Part shown: positions 12,501 through 21,412 of the stretch, in pieces | Position numbering within the stretch: position 1 is the first letter of the stretch | How the letters are laid out: each line of letters begins with the position of its first letter | DNA from: Brachypterus glaber | Taxonomy: Eukaryota; Arthropoda; Insecta; Coleoptera; Kateretidae | Direction of reading: 5' to 3' | Assembly (NCBI GenBank): GCA_958510825.1 | Contig: OY294047.1 | Location: 1,178,001 to 1,242,000, forward strand | DNA: 64,000 nt | Notes under the pieces: model-generated | The model's database searches: none | What the model saw: only the letters and a program-made list of their open reading frames with translations | Told to the model about the DNA's origin: nothing | Made by a program: the position numbers and the translations under genes

Positions 12501-15317
12501 ACAAATCAGTCAAACTGTGGCGTTATTAACAAAGATATCAACATGAAACTTTTACCAGTCAATATGGACCTAATTATCTTCAATTGACCCAAAACAAAAG
12601 TTTTCTACTCTTTTTTGGTTTTGAGCTAGAGCTCCACACATGCACTTTTAAAAGCATAACAATACTTTCAAATGCCAAAATTAAAAAAAGTAACAATTTT
12701 TCTTTATCATATGATAGTTTTTTTCACTAAAAACAATAATTTTCGATTTAAATTCTTAATTTTATAAAACCTTAAAAAAGGGCAATTGCATAATGGAATG
12801 ACCCCGCTATGGCAAAAGAGTAGGATGCCTTGAAATTAAATTTTTTAAATAAGTCGTATATGATGACAATAAATGTCAAATTTGATTTTACATTATAATC
12901 AAAAAATTAACAAAGCAAGATTTTTATAAAACCAAGTTTTGAATGCCAAAATGATAACTTTATAAGTAAAGAAAGAAATTATTTTAACTTATGGAGAATG
13001 CGCTCTAAAGTTAAGAGAAACAACGAGAAGAATAGTAGAAAAGTTCCCCGATGATATGATTTATTAACTTGCTGCTTGATTTGAATCCATTTGAATCGTG
13101 GAAGACTCGCAAAGAATTAGAATTATTTGCTAATAATAGATTTTGGGAAATGGCATTTATATTCCCATGATTCTCTGAAGTTAGATGCGTAATTTTGACC
13201 TTTTTTCATCATAACTGGAGTGATTTGGGAAAACCTAAGGACTAACATGGATTTATTTGAAATATTGTACAAAACAATTCTAATAACACTGAAAATATTC
13301 TAGAAAGGCGTAATATTTTGTAGATGTATGGAATTTGACACAATGATGAGTTAATTAATTCAAATATCATAAATACGTCTTGCGTTTCGCATATTAATAA
13401 ATAATATTAATAATAACAATCAATTTGATATTTTAACTTATGAGAATTATTCTTAGTATCATTTAACTTTTAATTCCAACCAAAAGGTACGTAATTAATT
13501 ACATAACAATAAATTAATTGACTAAATTGCCCATAATATGACAGTTTTTTTCCTTTGTTCTTCTGTATTTGGTCTAATTTTGGTCAGGTTTGGTTCAAAA
13601 AAACAAAACAAAAGACTAAGAACAAAAGCACGAAGTAGGACTAGATGAAGTGACCCTAATATGCAGGGCCGGACAGAGCCAGCCCGGGCCCCGGTGCAAC
13701 TTTTTACTTGGGCCCCCATTTTTTCAAAACATAATTGTCCCATGCAGGCCTGCAGCTAAGGCACTGAGGGCCGAAGCGGCGCCCCCATTCATTAACTAAG
13801 CGCTGCAGTCGAAAATATTTCCAAATTATGTTAATTTCTGACTGTTTTATTTTCATAGTTCAGCAAGCTTAAGTATGTAAAAAATAATAAAGTCTTAGCG
13901 CCGCAGGCGAAATATTTTTCAATTTTGATAGCTCTGGCGCCGCAGGCAATTTTTTTACAAATTTTAAGCTTTTGTAAGCTTGAACTAAAAAAAATACGTA
14001 GGTAAATTAGCCCTAGTGCCGCGGGCGAATTTTTTTACAAATTTTAAAACACTAGTAACAGTGCACTATTATTTTTTACAAAAATTCAAAAAGGCTTAAG
14101 CAATTTTTTTACAAATTTTAAGCTTTTGTAAGCTTGAACTAAAAAAATACGTAGGTAAATTAGCCCTAGTGCCGCGGCGAATTTTTTTCTATTGGCCATT
14201 TGGAACGAGATCTACTTATTTGCTCATTTTGACGCCTTATCGATCTGGGAGAGTATAAATAAATAAACTGTTTATTAAAAACTTCTGTCGCCGGGCCCCC
14301 TTCGAGCCCGGGCCCCGGGTAATCTGTACCCCCTGCACCCCCCTGAATCCGGCCCTGCTAATATGAACCAGCTGCAACTTCATGCAACTGCGAGGGAAGG
14401 GGGTTCTTTACAAGCTAATTAATTATGTTTTTTAAAATCTCATAATTATAAAACATGTTTTATCATAAGTTGTCCAATAGATTTTATAATAACTTGCTTT
14501 ACCAATACTTTCATTATGATATAGACTTGACTTTGTAAAAAAAACTGCTAAGATTAATCTAAGATTAATCCAATCATACCAATTAAAAAATTTGATTGAG
14601 CGCAAAAAATCAAAATTTATTAGTAATTAAGTAATACACTCTGTAGTATAAAATACCCTAGTCCACAAGGTCCTTACTTAGTCTAAGTAAAAATATAATT
14701 TATAACATTAGATTTGACATTTATTTTTATCGTGAACGTCATATTTGCAAACATTTATTTTCATAGCATCCTCTCTTTTACATTAGCGGGGTCATTCCAT
14801 AATGCACTTACCATTTTTTACCGTTTTCTAAAATTAAAAATTTAAATAGAAAACTATTGTTTTTAGTAAAAAAAACTATCATATGATAAAGAAATGATAT
14901 TATTTTTTTAAATTTTGGCTTTAAAAAATGTTATTATGCTAAAAAAAAATTCAGTTGCTCTAGCCTAAAAACAGAAAAAAGTACAACACTTTTTTCTGGC
15001 GTAAATTGAAGGTAACTAGGTCTATATTGACTGGTAAAAAATATATTTTAATATCTTTGATAATAACGCCACAATTTGACTGATTTGTCTACCGTGGGAC
15101 ACCGTGTATATACGCCTCAAATAAATTATAGATTCCACAATGTTAATGTCTGTATTTTTTTTTAGGAAAAGATGATATGCAAATGTGTGAATTATCCCTA
15201 GAGGAAACAGGTTTAACTCGGAAAAGAGGTGCGGAAATTTTAGAAAATGAATTTAACAAAGATTGGAACAAGAATGGCGGTGCTCCTTATGTAAGACCTG
15301 CTGACAGAAAAAAATAA
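369..15317 (+). CDS. jar: Myosin VI heavy chain, 3' nine exons (5' part outside window)
   Basis: Joined exons: 369-592, 1127-1318, 2857-3081, 4593-4800, 7101-7342, 8364-8639, 8999-9174, 9629-10059, 15166-15317. Together they give about 707 codons in one frame, with every intron starting GT and ending AG. The product is the minus-end-directed actin motor of the myosin VI family, which works in endocytosis, membrane traffic and actin organisation. In order it shows the lower motor domain ([32 protein letters not shown]), the SH1/SH2 helix region ([14 protein letters not shown]), the converter ([18 protein letters not shown]), the family-specific insert 2, one IQ motif ([13 protein letters not shown]), a Glu/Lys/Arg-rich single alpha-helix, and the cargo-binding domain with RRL and WWY motifs. 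The N-terminal half of the motor, including the P-loop, lies upstream of the window. Introns range from about 0.4 to 5.1 kb and are full of elements. The symbol follows the Drosophila gene. Confidence 0.95.
598..870 (+). repeat. Dispersed element family B, copy 1
   Basis: It begins TATAGTATATTAAAGTACTA and carries TTTTTAGCGCACGAGTACAA, then an imperfect inverted version of that block and a 3' part AACACGCAAAAAGCGTGTGA. Other copies are at 21937-22460 (direct), 44340-44830 and 62936-63230 (reverse). This copy starts only about 6 bases after the donor of myosin VI exon a. Confidence 0.7.
1127..1318 (+). CDS. jar: Myosin VI exon b (motor domain)
   Basis: A polypyrimidine tract ending TTTCAG precedes 1127, and the donor GTAAGA starts at 1319. 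Both ends fall on codon boundaries. It reads [17 protein letters not shown], later [12 protein letters not shown], and ends EKLKNN, which joins directly to [11 protein letters not shown] of the next exon. The continuation 'ALHASLEG...[13 protein letters not shown]' corresponds to the region around the loop 2 and relay area of the family. Confidence 0.93.
1720..2820. mobile_element. Outer inverted-repeat element split by a younger insertion
   Basis: The arm at about 1720-1785 (ends CATACCAAATTTCAGGTT) is the reverse complement of about 2756-2820 (AACCTGAAATTTGGTATG), including the C/G-rich 'GCACCCCCC' block. The element at 1790-2655 sits between the arms, so this element is older. The right arm ends about 36 bases before myosin VI exon c. 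Confidence 0.6.
1790..2655 (+). mobile_element. Element with CCCAGTC/GACTGGG ends, copy 1
   Basis: The first bases are CCCAGTCCGCACATAT and the last TTGTGTTGACTGGG, so the ends are short inverted repeats flanked by TT. A near-identical copy is at 36209-37012; this one keeps about 60 bases of ACATAAC-rich sequence near 1978-2030 that the other lacks. It contains many ACATAACATG sub-repeats. No coding capacity was seen. Confidence 0.75.
2857..3081 (+). CDS. jar: Myosin VI exon c (SH1/SH2 helices, converter start)
   Basis: The acceptor AG is at 2855-2856 and the donor GTATGT begins at 3082; both junctions are in phase 0. It opens [14 protein letters not shown] and continues [14 protein letters not shown] and [13 protein letters not shown], the reactive-helix region that is highly conserved in myosin VI. 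It ends KTFCE. The open frame runs on for 27 codons past the donor, but that stretch is intron and partly an inverted-repeat arm. Confidence 0.94.
3121..3516. mobile_element. MITE-like element with 38-bp terminal inverted repeats
   Basis: 3121-3158 (CACTATACTGCCCTGCTAAG...) is matched by the reverse complement of 3479-3516 with one visible mismatch. It lies in the intron after myosin VI exon c, starting about 40 bases past the donor. No clear target duplication was seen. Confidence 0.7.
3606..4417. mobile_element. Element with CTGGTAGAAA/TTTCTACCAG ends, rich in AACGTTAG
   Basis: It opens CTGGTAGAAATTTAACGTTA and closes TACTTTTCTACCAG. Inside are many copies of the palindromic-core word AACGTT, mostly as TAACGTTAG. 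No long open frame was seen. It is probably non-autonomous. Confidence 0.55.
4593..4800 (+). CDS. jar: Myosin VI exon d (converter and insert 2)
   Basis: The acceptor TTTTAG ends at 4592 and the donor GTAAGT starts at 4801; the last base opens a split codon. It encodes [35 protein letters not shown], then [18 protein letters not shown]. The latter matches insert 2, the calmodulin-binding insert that in this family redirects the lever arm so that the motor moves toward the minus end of actin. Confidence 0.94.
4892..6689. mobile_element. 1.8-kb element with ~350-bp inverted arms and TATT duplication
   Basis: It starts CACGGTACCCCTCAATATTA and ends with the reverse complement. The arms can be followed from 4892 to about 5240 and from about 6340 to 6689. 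TATT flanks both sides (4888-4891, 6690-6693), read as a 4-bp target duplication. A possible hAT left end (CAGGGCCG) lies inside at about 5764 without a recognised right end. It occupies the intron before myosin VI exon e. Confidence 0.75.
6789..7068. mobile_element. MITE with ACAGGCCCACAAAAAA ends
   Basis: ACAGGCCCACAAAAAAAA at the left and TTTTTTGTGGGCCTGT at the right are inverted repeats. An inner imperfect palindrome (CACTGAAAAAAAC...) is also visible. Related ends occur at 59238-59533 and 58741-58797. The right end is about 32 bases before the acceptor of myosin VI exon e. Confidence 0.65.
7101..7342 (+). CDS. jar: Myosin VI exon e (IQ motif and lever-arm extension)
   Basis: The acceptor TTCTAG ends at 7100 and the donor GTAAGT begins at 7343. 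The first two bases complete the codon split after exon d, giving Leu. It reads [20 protein letters not shown], with the IQ core [13 protein letters not shown] that binds a calmodulin, followed by the charged segment of the proximal-tail helical bundle ([20 protein letters not shown]). Confidence 0.93.
7390..7860. repeat. Repeat fragment with inner palindrome
   Basis: It opens ACAGGGTGTCCGGAAATAAC, a type of end seen in several elements here. Arms at about 7681-7725 and 7753-7793 pair (CGCGCATGCG against CGCATGCGCG), and GTTTGGAAAC is answered by TTGTTTCCAAAT at about 7812. It lies in the intron after exon e. Confidence 0.5.
8364..8639 (+). CDS. jar: Myosin VI exon f (helical bundle and single alpha-helix)
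   Basis: The acceptor TTTTAG ends at 8363 and the donor GTAGGT starts at 8640; both junctions are phase 0. After [20 protein letters not shown] the exon becomes almost wholly Glu, Lys, Arg and Gln ([19 protein letters not shown] and similar), with regularly spaced opposite charges. This fits the single alpha-helix that lengthens the myosin VI lever arm rather than a true coiled coil. Confidence 0.92.
8690..8915. repeat. Cluster of TGGATATCCA palindromes
   Basis: At least six copies of GGATATCC, mostly within TGGATATCCA, plus half-sites, occur in about 225 bases of the intron between myosin VI exons f and g. Spacing is irregular, so this is not a simple tandem array. Confidence 0.7.
8999..9174 (+). 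CDS. jar: Myosin VI exon g (end of charged helix)
   Basis: The acceptor TTTTAG ends at 8998 and the donor GTATGT starts at 9175, leaving two bases of a split Arg codon. It reads [14 protein letters not shown], later [20 protein letters not shown] and LEDTPPSFR. The 'QERxxxELAxRLAQ' segment is a conserved landmark between the charged helix and the cargo-binding region. Confidence 0.92.
9198..9612 (+). repeat. Dispersed element family F, copy 1
   Basis: From TTAGCGTTTTTTGTTTATAA to GCTTGCAACGTTTCATCTAG. A reverse copy is at about 34688-35106 and a direct copy at about 60700-61092, all highly alike. It fills most of the intron between exons g and h, starting about 24 bases after the exon g donor. 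Confidence 0.75.
9629..10059 (+). CDS. jar: Myosin VI exon h (cargo-binding domain with RRL and WWY)
   Basis: The acceptor TTATAG ends at 9628 and the donor GTAATG starts at 10060, with one base of a split Gly codon left over. It encodes [67 protein letters not shown] and PVLLVAG. HRRL contains the RRL adaptor-binding motif and GWWY the WWY motif described for myosin VI cargo adaptors. An element starts about 18 bases beyond the donor. Confidence 0.95.
10077..10623. mobile_element. Inverted-repeat element carrying a nested family G insertion
   Basis: TGGTCTGTTTCAGCAAGCAA at the left matches the reverse complement of the right end near 10623; arms are about 48 bases. Family G (10129-10466) fills most of the inside. 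Confidence 0.65.
10129..10466 (+). repeat. Dispersed element family G, copy 1
   Basis: It runs from TTTATCCAATACAAACAGAT to ACCCACTAGTACCATAAATA, with the inner inverted pair TTAACCTGCTTGGCTGACGC / GCAGGTTAATTTTCTCATGG. Other copies are at 40425-40753, 41027-41283 (reverse, shortened) and 53478-53815 (reverse). Confidence 0.75.
10675..11460. mobile_element. Foldback element, ~360-bp arms
   Basis: The arm at about 10675-11035 is the reverse complement of about 11070-11460. Examples are CTTAGCCTGATCAAAAGTTT against AAACTTTTGATCAGGCTAAG and GGTCTAAGCGCCATTTAA against its complement. The loop is near 11050. It lies in the last myosin VI intron. Confidence 0.75.
11727..12487. mobile_element. Foldback element, ~270-bp arms
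   Basis: Ends ACAGTATTATTAATTTGAGC and its near reverse complement near 12484. Arms run to about 12000 and from about 12190. GGTAAGGTATTGCGTTTAAA pairs with TTTAAACGCAATACCTTACC. Confidence 0.75.
12496..15107. mobile_element. 2.6-kb element with ~350-bp inverted ends
   Basis: ACGGTGTCCCACAAATCAGT at the left pairs with the right end GTGGGACACCGTGTATATAC; arms extend to about 12835 and from about 14755 (TGGAATGACCCCGCTA against its complement). A hAT-type element is nested at 13664-14357. No open frame longer than about 75 codons was found, so no transposase is evident. Confidence 0.7.
13664..14357. mobile_element. Non-autonomous hAT-type element with 8-bp target duplication
   Basis: Ends are CAGGGCCGGA and its exact complement TCCGGCCCTG. 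The 8 bases CTAATATG occur on both sides (13656-13663 and 14358-14365), the duplication length known for hAT elements. It is more G+C-rich than its surroundings near the ends. A roughly 80-base segment with AGCTTTTGTAAGCTTGAACT occurs twice inside (about 13957 and 14109). Confidence 0.85.
15166..15317 (+). CDS. jar: Myosin VI last exon (cargo-binding domain end, stop)
   Basis: The acceptor is a T-run ending TTTAG at 15165; the exon's first two bases complete Gly. It reads [33 protein letters not shown], then a short basic end VRPADRKK and TAA at 15315-15317. The [13 protein letters not shown] block is the conserved end of the cargo-binding domain. After it the sequence is shorter than, and unlike, the vertebrate tail, so either insects differ here or another terminal exon exists. 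Confidence 0.92.
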
Positions 15318-15321
15318 TAAA
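15316..15321 (+). promoter_or_regulatory. AATAAA overlapping the myosin VI stop codon
   Basis: AATAAA begins inside the TAA stop. A second AATAAA lies near 15365, just before an inserted element at 15372. The second is better placed to be the working poly(A) signal; a signal at the stop would leave almost no 3' UTR. Its use is inferred only. Confidence 0.3.
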
Positions 15322-15371
15322 GTTATAATTAAGTTCAAAAATATCCTACTGTTAACAAATTGGTAAATAAA

Positions 15372-16106
15372 TACAGGGTGATCCATAACTGGCATGCCAA
15401 AATTTAAGAGGTGATTCTAGATCCAACAATATAAAAAAAGTTCCTATAAAGGTTGGTCCGGAAATGAGCCCTAAGGGATCTAGGGCCCTTTAAAATTGTA
15501 ATAAAAATAAGGTTTTTAATTAATAACTCGGGTACCGTTTAAGCTAGAGCGGCGAGCTTTTGCATGTATACTAGTATTAATAAGGGCAATACGTTTATGT
15601 TAATTTATTTTTTTAATTTATCCAGAGGCGTGCCCAGACGGACAAAATATATGAGGCTTAAAACATTTTTGCCCCAAACTTTTCTATGTGTATGTTTTTT
15701 GGATTTGTTGTAAAAAATATAGATTTCTAGAGTAAAAATACATATAAAATATCATATAGTGTAACACTGTAGGAGCAACCGTTATCAAAAAAAATGCAGT
15801 TAAGAGGAAGTAACATTTTGTGCCACCAAAAACGTTACTTTTTAAAAGGCTATTACTCCTTTAATATTAAATTTAGGTGTTTTGGTGTATAATACTTTTT
15901 TGCTCAGTTTTAAATTAAGAATCACCCTGCAGCATTAAAATTTTATTGGTGCTTATTTTTGTTCCCCATTCAATACGTCATCTTCGAAGGGCCGTAGCTC
16001 CCTTAGGGCTCATTTCCGGACCAACCTTTATAGAAACTTTTTTTCATATTTTTGGATGTAGAATCACCTCTTAAATTTCGGTACGCGAGTTCTGGAACAC
16101 GCTGTA
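15372..16106. mobile_element. Element with ~115-bp inverted ends (TACAGGGTGATCC), copy 1
   Basis: The left end TACAGGGTGATCCATAACTG and the reverse complement of the right end share AATTTAAGAGGTGATTCTA and AAGGTTGGTCCGGAAATGAG. A nearly identical reverse copy is at 37758-38493. This copy begins 54 bases after the myosin VI stop. Confidence 0.8.
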
Positions 16107-16739
16107 TATTGGTTGTAATCCTTAATTTAGTATGTAAAGAAAATTTAAAAGATTTTAAACTTTCTAGTATTATTATATTATATGTATAATTAAATTAAAA
16201 TGCTTAATACAAGATGTGCAGTTACTTAAATACTTCGTTGGAAAGTGAATTTGATCTCTATATTTAGAAAAAGTGTGCGAAAAAAATATTAATATACATG
16301 TATAATACATGTATAATACATGTATGTCGGCAGTACCAAACATGTCTCATCGGGTTAAGCCGTAGACACAGACCTGAAATAAAAGCGTTTCCTACCTCGA
16401 AGGTGGGAAATATTTTAGTTTAAATTTTCGCTTTTTAGTTTTTTTTTCTACTGTAAATTTGAGTCCATTTTTAACCAATTTTGAAAAATAATTTAAAAAA
16501 ACTTTAGACAAAAAATGTAGTCTATCGTATTTTTCAGACAATGGTCTGAAAATAATCCATAACCCATTTTAAGTATACATATTTAAGGTAAGTTACCATA
16601 AAAAAATAAAGCAATTTAAATAAATATGAGACGAGTACCCTTTCTAGAAGGGTGGAAAAATGAGAACGTTTATAAAATATCAAATTGACTTCGGCTTCTT
16701 TTCAACTAATCCAAACAAATTTGATTTAATGCCAAAAGT

Positions 16740-17060
16740 GAAATTTAATGCAAAAAAAATATCAAAATAAATAATGCCTATATCTCAGAAACTAATAATC
16801 CTACGAGGAAAATGATTACATATATTTTTGTAGGGAATTAAACATTATTTTTATTTCTGTAAAAAGTCCGTTTTGCCTCCCCTTACCCTAATGTTAACCA
16901 TATTTGATGTGACACAAATAGAAAAAGTCCTCAATTGTTTGATGAAAAAATTTTTTAAATCGGACATTCCGTTAAAAAGTTTACGTACAGACAGACATTT
17001 TTTCACATTTTCTCGATGTTCCATGTCATTTTATTCCCTAAAATGCAAAAAAATAGTATA
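16740..17060 (+). repeat. Dispersed repeat family C
   Basis: It holds AATGTTAACCATATTTGATG, a spacer, then ACAGACAGACATT and CACATTTTCTCGATGTTCCA. Relatives are at about 18290-18540 and 18700-18960 (arms of a foldback), 25850-26080, a fragment at 42975-43045, and more distantly 35200-35345. Confidence 0.65.
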
Positions 17061-17770
17061 TTCTATAACTAGTATGGAATAGACAATATTCCGCGAGCGG
17101 AAAGTTTGTCATACGAGCCGGTAGGCGAGTATGACGGCCCCGCGAGCGCGTGTTGTAGACTATACTTTTTCTTGGACTGCAAATATGAAACACTGTATGG
17201 CTTTAAACTGCGGACAAGGTTAAAAACAATGTTTTTTGTGACTCGACATTGTAAATGCAACAAAACACATATTTTTAAATAAAGCAATTAATGTTGTTTA
17301 ATAATTTTAACAAATCAGTACTTAGAAAAGATTTGTATTTAATTTTAGCACATATTTACAAATTTTAATGCAAAAATTGAAGGTTATGTCAGATTGTTGT
17401 GACAGATATCAGGTTTAAATATTTAACAATAGATGGAGCAGTTTTAATTTTTTGAACTAAATTCATAAAAAATTGGTCAAATATTAAGAAAAACTAATAA
17501 ACTTTATATAATTTTAACGAAAAACTTTAAATTGCACTAAATTATTCAATATTTCATGCTAAAATATATATATTTTTGCTAATTTTGCTACAGTTTTCTT
17601 TTCTTTTATAAACAAAAGGTGGCACAACATGTGCTCATTTTAACACTTGATACGGAATATTCATACCGTATCTAGAGCTAGAATGGATTCATTCTGTGTT
17701 TGAAAAGTGTGTGTATTTGCTTACATTCTAAAGCAGTCGTAGAAAAATTGTTTTTCGGTCGATTTTAATA
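17045..17770. repeat. Dispersed element family H, copy 1
   Basis: Contains TCATACGAGCCGGTAGGCGA, a G+C-rich block, and further right CTAGAGCTAGAATGGATTCA. A reverse copy lies at about 30612-31325, followed by a second partial copy at 31326-31440. Short open frames shared between copies reflect repetition rather than protein coding. Confidence 0.7.
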
Positions 17771-18109
17771 ACGAGTGTTTCTAACCGTAAAAGAAAATGA
17801 TCCAAAAATACAGAAATAGAGAAGAATTCGTGAAAAACGAAAACAAGAAGTCTAGACAAAGTCAATTTGATATCTTATTATGTAAAGGTCTTCATTTTTC
17901 CACCCGTCTAGAAAAGGTACCCGTTTCATATTTATTTAGGTTTGGGTTTATTTTTGTTTTATTTCTAAATTTTATTTATTATTTATTTGGCAAAATCACG
18001 TGCTGCTTTTTTATTTGTTTGCTGACCTTAATGTATAAAATGCAATAAATTATTGTATCAACTCATGGTTTCACCTAATAATACAAGACTCTTATAAGAC
18101 CGTTGTTCT

Positions 18110-19690
18110 TGTCTTCGTACGGTGTTTTTGGCAAATTTTAACCTTTTGTTTTCGACCCCTGATTTTTTTTTCATTAAATTGTTTAAACATACCATAAGAA
18201 GTAGGCAAATTTAGGCAAATATAAAAAAAATTCGTTCGCATCGATCGTTTTTTTTACGTTTTTTCTAATTTGTTATAATATGTATAGGTATGCTTATTTC
18301 CAACGCCAAAGGGCGTATATTTTTTTCTAGCTCTATTTTTTTGCATATTCGGACCTAAAATGCTATGAAACGTCGAGAAAATGTGAAAAAAGTGTGTGTT
18401 AAAAAATATCGGTCTGTCTGTCCTCTGACATAAACCTTGGTAACTTTTAAACGAAAGGTCCGATTTAAAAAATTCCTTCAATGTACAATTTAGGACCTTC
18501 TTAGCTTTTCTGATGTCAAATATGGTTAACATTGGGATAAGGTAGGGGGAATAAAGGGGGAAAACTAATATTTTATTAATCGTAGTATTTTTTTTTACTA
18601 AAATTTTAATTAATTTTGTTGTAGGTTAAGAATTGTTATCTTTCGATCAATAATAAGCCAGTTTTCTCCAAAAATATTGGTTTTTGACCCCTTTTCCCCC
18701 CTTGCTGCTCTCCAATGTTAACCATGTTTGACGTCAGGTAAACTACGAAGGTCCTGAATCGTACATTGAAGGAAATTTTTTAATTGGACCTTTCGTTTAA
18801 AAATTGTAAGGTCAGAGGACAGACAGACCGATATTTTTTTAACACCCAATTTTTTTCACATTTTCTCGACGTTTCATGGCTTTCTAAGTCCGAATACGCA
18901 AAATTTTTTTTTTTGATTTTTCGGTCGACTTTGCCCCTAAAACAAAGCGCTAGAAAAAAAAATACGCCCTTTGGCGTTGGAGATGAGCATTTTTGTAATG
19001 TAGTGATCATAAATAATAACTTTATTATATATACTGAAGTTCGAGTATGTAATAATATTACATATTATGTACATACACTGAAAAAAAGGATACTATTCGG
19101 TAATGGCATATGAAATTAGGCCAAATGCTTCGTACTCTTGAATACGTCCAAAAGCGCCTTCTCTTAACATGAAAATATAATTCATTTGTCAAGATCTTTC
19201 TGATTCTTTAACTTAAAGTTCTTTGATCTTGTGTGAAATGCAAGTGGTCTTGTATCAAAAGAAAAATTCTTGAGCCAAAGTATTTAAAATTATTTAATTT
19301 TTAACAATCTTAAAACAATGGTTTTTGCCTCAAATGCGCCAGATGCCAGAGAATTTTAAAAATATTTCAAAAGCGACACTTTTCTTGGGACAAGATAAAT
19401 ACTTTTGTTTGAAGATACACTGTGTATCATACACATCTTTTAAGCTAAAAGAATAACTGCCAAGAGTGTTGACTACTTTGGGCCAAGAACGTCATTTTTT
19501 TCAGTATATTATAATAAATTAGAAAAAACGTAAAAAAAACTATCGATCCGAACCATTTTTTTATATTTGCCCAAATTACTTCTAATGGTGTGTTTAAACA
19601 ATTTATGAAAAAAAATCAGGGGTCGAAAACAAAAAGTTAAAATTTGCAAAAAACCACCGTGCTGCGTAGTCGTAAAATGTCTCAACGAGA
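18110..19690. mobile_element. Large foldback element with nested MITE
   Basis: Outer ends ACGGTGTTTTTGGCAAATTT and its near complement at about 19665-19690; TTTTCGACCCCTGATTTTTT pairs with AAAAAAATCAGGGGTCGAAAAC across a centre near 18650. The arms contain family C sequence. The right arm is interrupted at about 19078-19505. Confidence 0.65.
19078..19505. mobile_element. MITE with ACTGAAAAAAA ends
   Basis: CACTGAAAAAAAGGATACTA at the left and ATTTTTTTCAGTATAT at the right form short inverted ends. It splits the right arm of the foldback, which has no matching interruption on the left, so it is a later insertion. Confidence 0.55.
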
Positions 19691-19829
19691 AAATTTATGA
19701 GTCAATGAAAAGAACTGTTTGTCGATCAATTTACACAACTTTATCACATCCATGTTCATTTCATTAAGCCGTAGGGACACTATGATAGTGTAGGAAGCAA
19801 ATGCCTTATTTTTAAAAATAACAAGCAGT

Positions 19830-20640
19830 ATACCGGGTGTCCCACCACGTTCTTGTCAAGCTATATCTCCGTTATTTGAAAAGATAGAATTTTTTGCAAA
19901 AAACAGCGTTAAATGGGAGCCATTGAAGTGTTTATTCACGTATCCAAAACCACCTCTTGCTTACTTTGTCCAAACCATTCCCAAGTTTTGTTTTTCAAAT
20001 AGCAAAATTGCGACATTAGAGTGGTTCAATTTTTTTGAAAAATGTCCGATTTTGCTGAAATTTGGTATAAAGGTTTCTTTTAGTAATATTAATGCGAACC
20101 AATACCCAAAAACTCAAAATTAAAAATGGCGGAATGACAGAAAATTAAAAATTTTACAAAATATGAGTATCATTTATATATTAAACAAAATTACCCTTAA
20201 ATTTTTACAAGATTAATAAGAAAAGGGTAATTTTGTTTAATATATGAATAGAACAGAAAAATATCTCAAATTTTGGCAAATTTTATATATTTTTGTTCAA
20301 AAATAAATAAATTAAAAAAAAAACGGGCCAGTATAAAATCATGAAATTTTTACAGTAATTATTAGTACATATAAGGAAAATAACCCATAATAGAGTGGGC
20401 GGAATCTGTCATTTTTTTTGTGTCATATTTTCGTATATTTTGGCAAAATTAAAAAAAAAATCGGCCATGTTTATTCCGCCCTTTTGAATTTTGAGTTTTT
20501 TGGGCATTGCTTCCCATTAATATTACTAAAAGAAGCCTTTATACCAAATTTCAGCTAAATCGGACAGTTTTCAAAAATTTTGAAGCAACCTAATGTCGCA
20601 ATTTCTTTTTTTTTAATTTTTCACTATTACTTTTCCCACG
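19830..20640. mobile_element. Foldback-like repeat with inner hairpin
   Basis: ACCGGGTGTCCCACCACG opens the region. The stretch about 20003-20140 pairs with about 20480-20605 (ATAAAGGTTTCTTTTAGTAA against TTACTAAAAGAAGCCTTTAT). An inner hairpin is formed by ATATTAAACAAAATTACCCT and AGGGTAATTTTGTTTAATAT near 20178-20245. Confidence 0.55.
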
Positions 20641-20689
20641 GAAAGTCTTGGGTTAGTAAAAAAAATTCGAAAAATTTGTAATGCTTTTT

Positions 20690-21130
20690 TTTACGTTTCT
20701 GGACGTTTTATATCCAAAAAATATGATTTCCGTCAAAAAAAAACTCTGTCTGCCGGTCTGTCTGTGTATCCGGGAAATTTTTTATCACGATAACTAAAAA
20801 ACGCTTCGCGCTAAAGACTTAAAATTTGGACCATATATTGATTATCCAAAGTTCTAGGCTGGGATTGGTTTTGGTAAAAATCGGATTGGGTAAGGGGGTA
20901 AAATTTTTCAATAACATTTTTTTTCAATAAATATTTCGTTTTAAGAAAAAAAAAATTGAAAAACTTTTTTTTATTTTTAATTACTTTCCCCAAGGAAAGT
21001 CTTGCGTTAGTAAAAAAGAATCGAAAAATTTTTATTGCTTTTTTTTAAATTTCTGGACGTTTTATATCCAAAAAATATGGTTTCCGTAAAAAAAATTCTG
21101 TCAGTCTGTCGGTCTGTCTGTTTTTTTTTT
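20690..21130 (+). repeat. Dispersed repeat family D, tandem arrangement
   Basis: A block with CTGGACGTTTTATATCCAAA, TCTGTCTGCCGGTCTGTCTG and AAAGTTCTAGGCTGGGATTG; the first part is repeated again at about 20985-21120. A reverse-strand relative is at about 33230-33830, where it also appears twice. Confidence 0.65.
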
Positions 21131-21317
21131 TTTCTTTTTCAATTTATTTTTCGTTTTACGAAAAAATAAACTTTAAAAATATATTTTTTTAAACCTTTTA
21201 TTTTATTTTTTTTTATTTGTTTCGGTTTTGATTTTAATTAACCTAGGCCTATAGGGGAAAGTATTATTTTGCAGGCAGCAGTATTTTTTTCGTAATCAGC
21301 TGTGCAAAATATGGCCC

Positions 21318-21412
21318 TATGAAAAAAAAAACAGATTTTTGTCACCACAACCAAAAAAAAAAACAGATTTTTGTCACCACAAAAAAAAAACAGATTTTTG
21401 TCACCACCACAC
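21318..21412. repeat. Tandem repeat, three ~30-bp units
   Basis: AAAACAGATTTTTGTCACCA occurs three times in succession, separated by A-runs of differing length, and trails off into CACCACACCACC. Confidence 0.8.

Noticed and set aside
18254..19113. Similar open frames on both strands as a paralogous pair
   Set aside because: They arise from the family C arms of a foldback (QTDR-type words come from GACAGACAG runs).
21318..21412. CRISPR-like direct repeats
   Set aside because: Only three units with A-run spacers in an insect genome; a simple tandem repeat.
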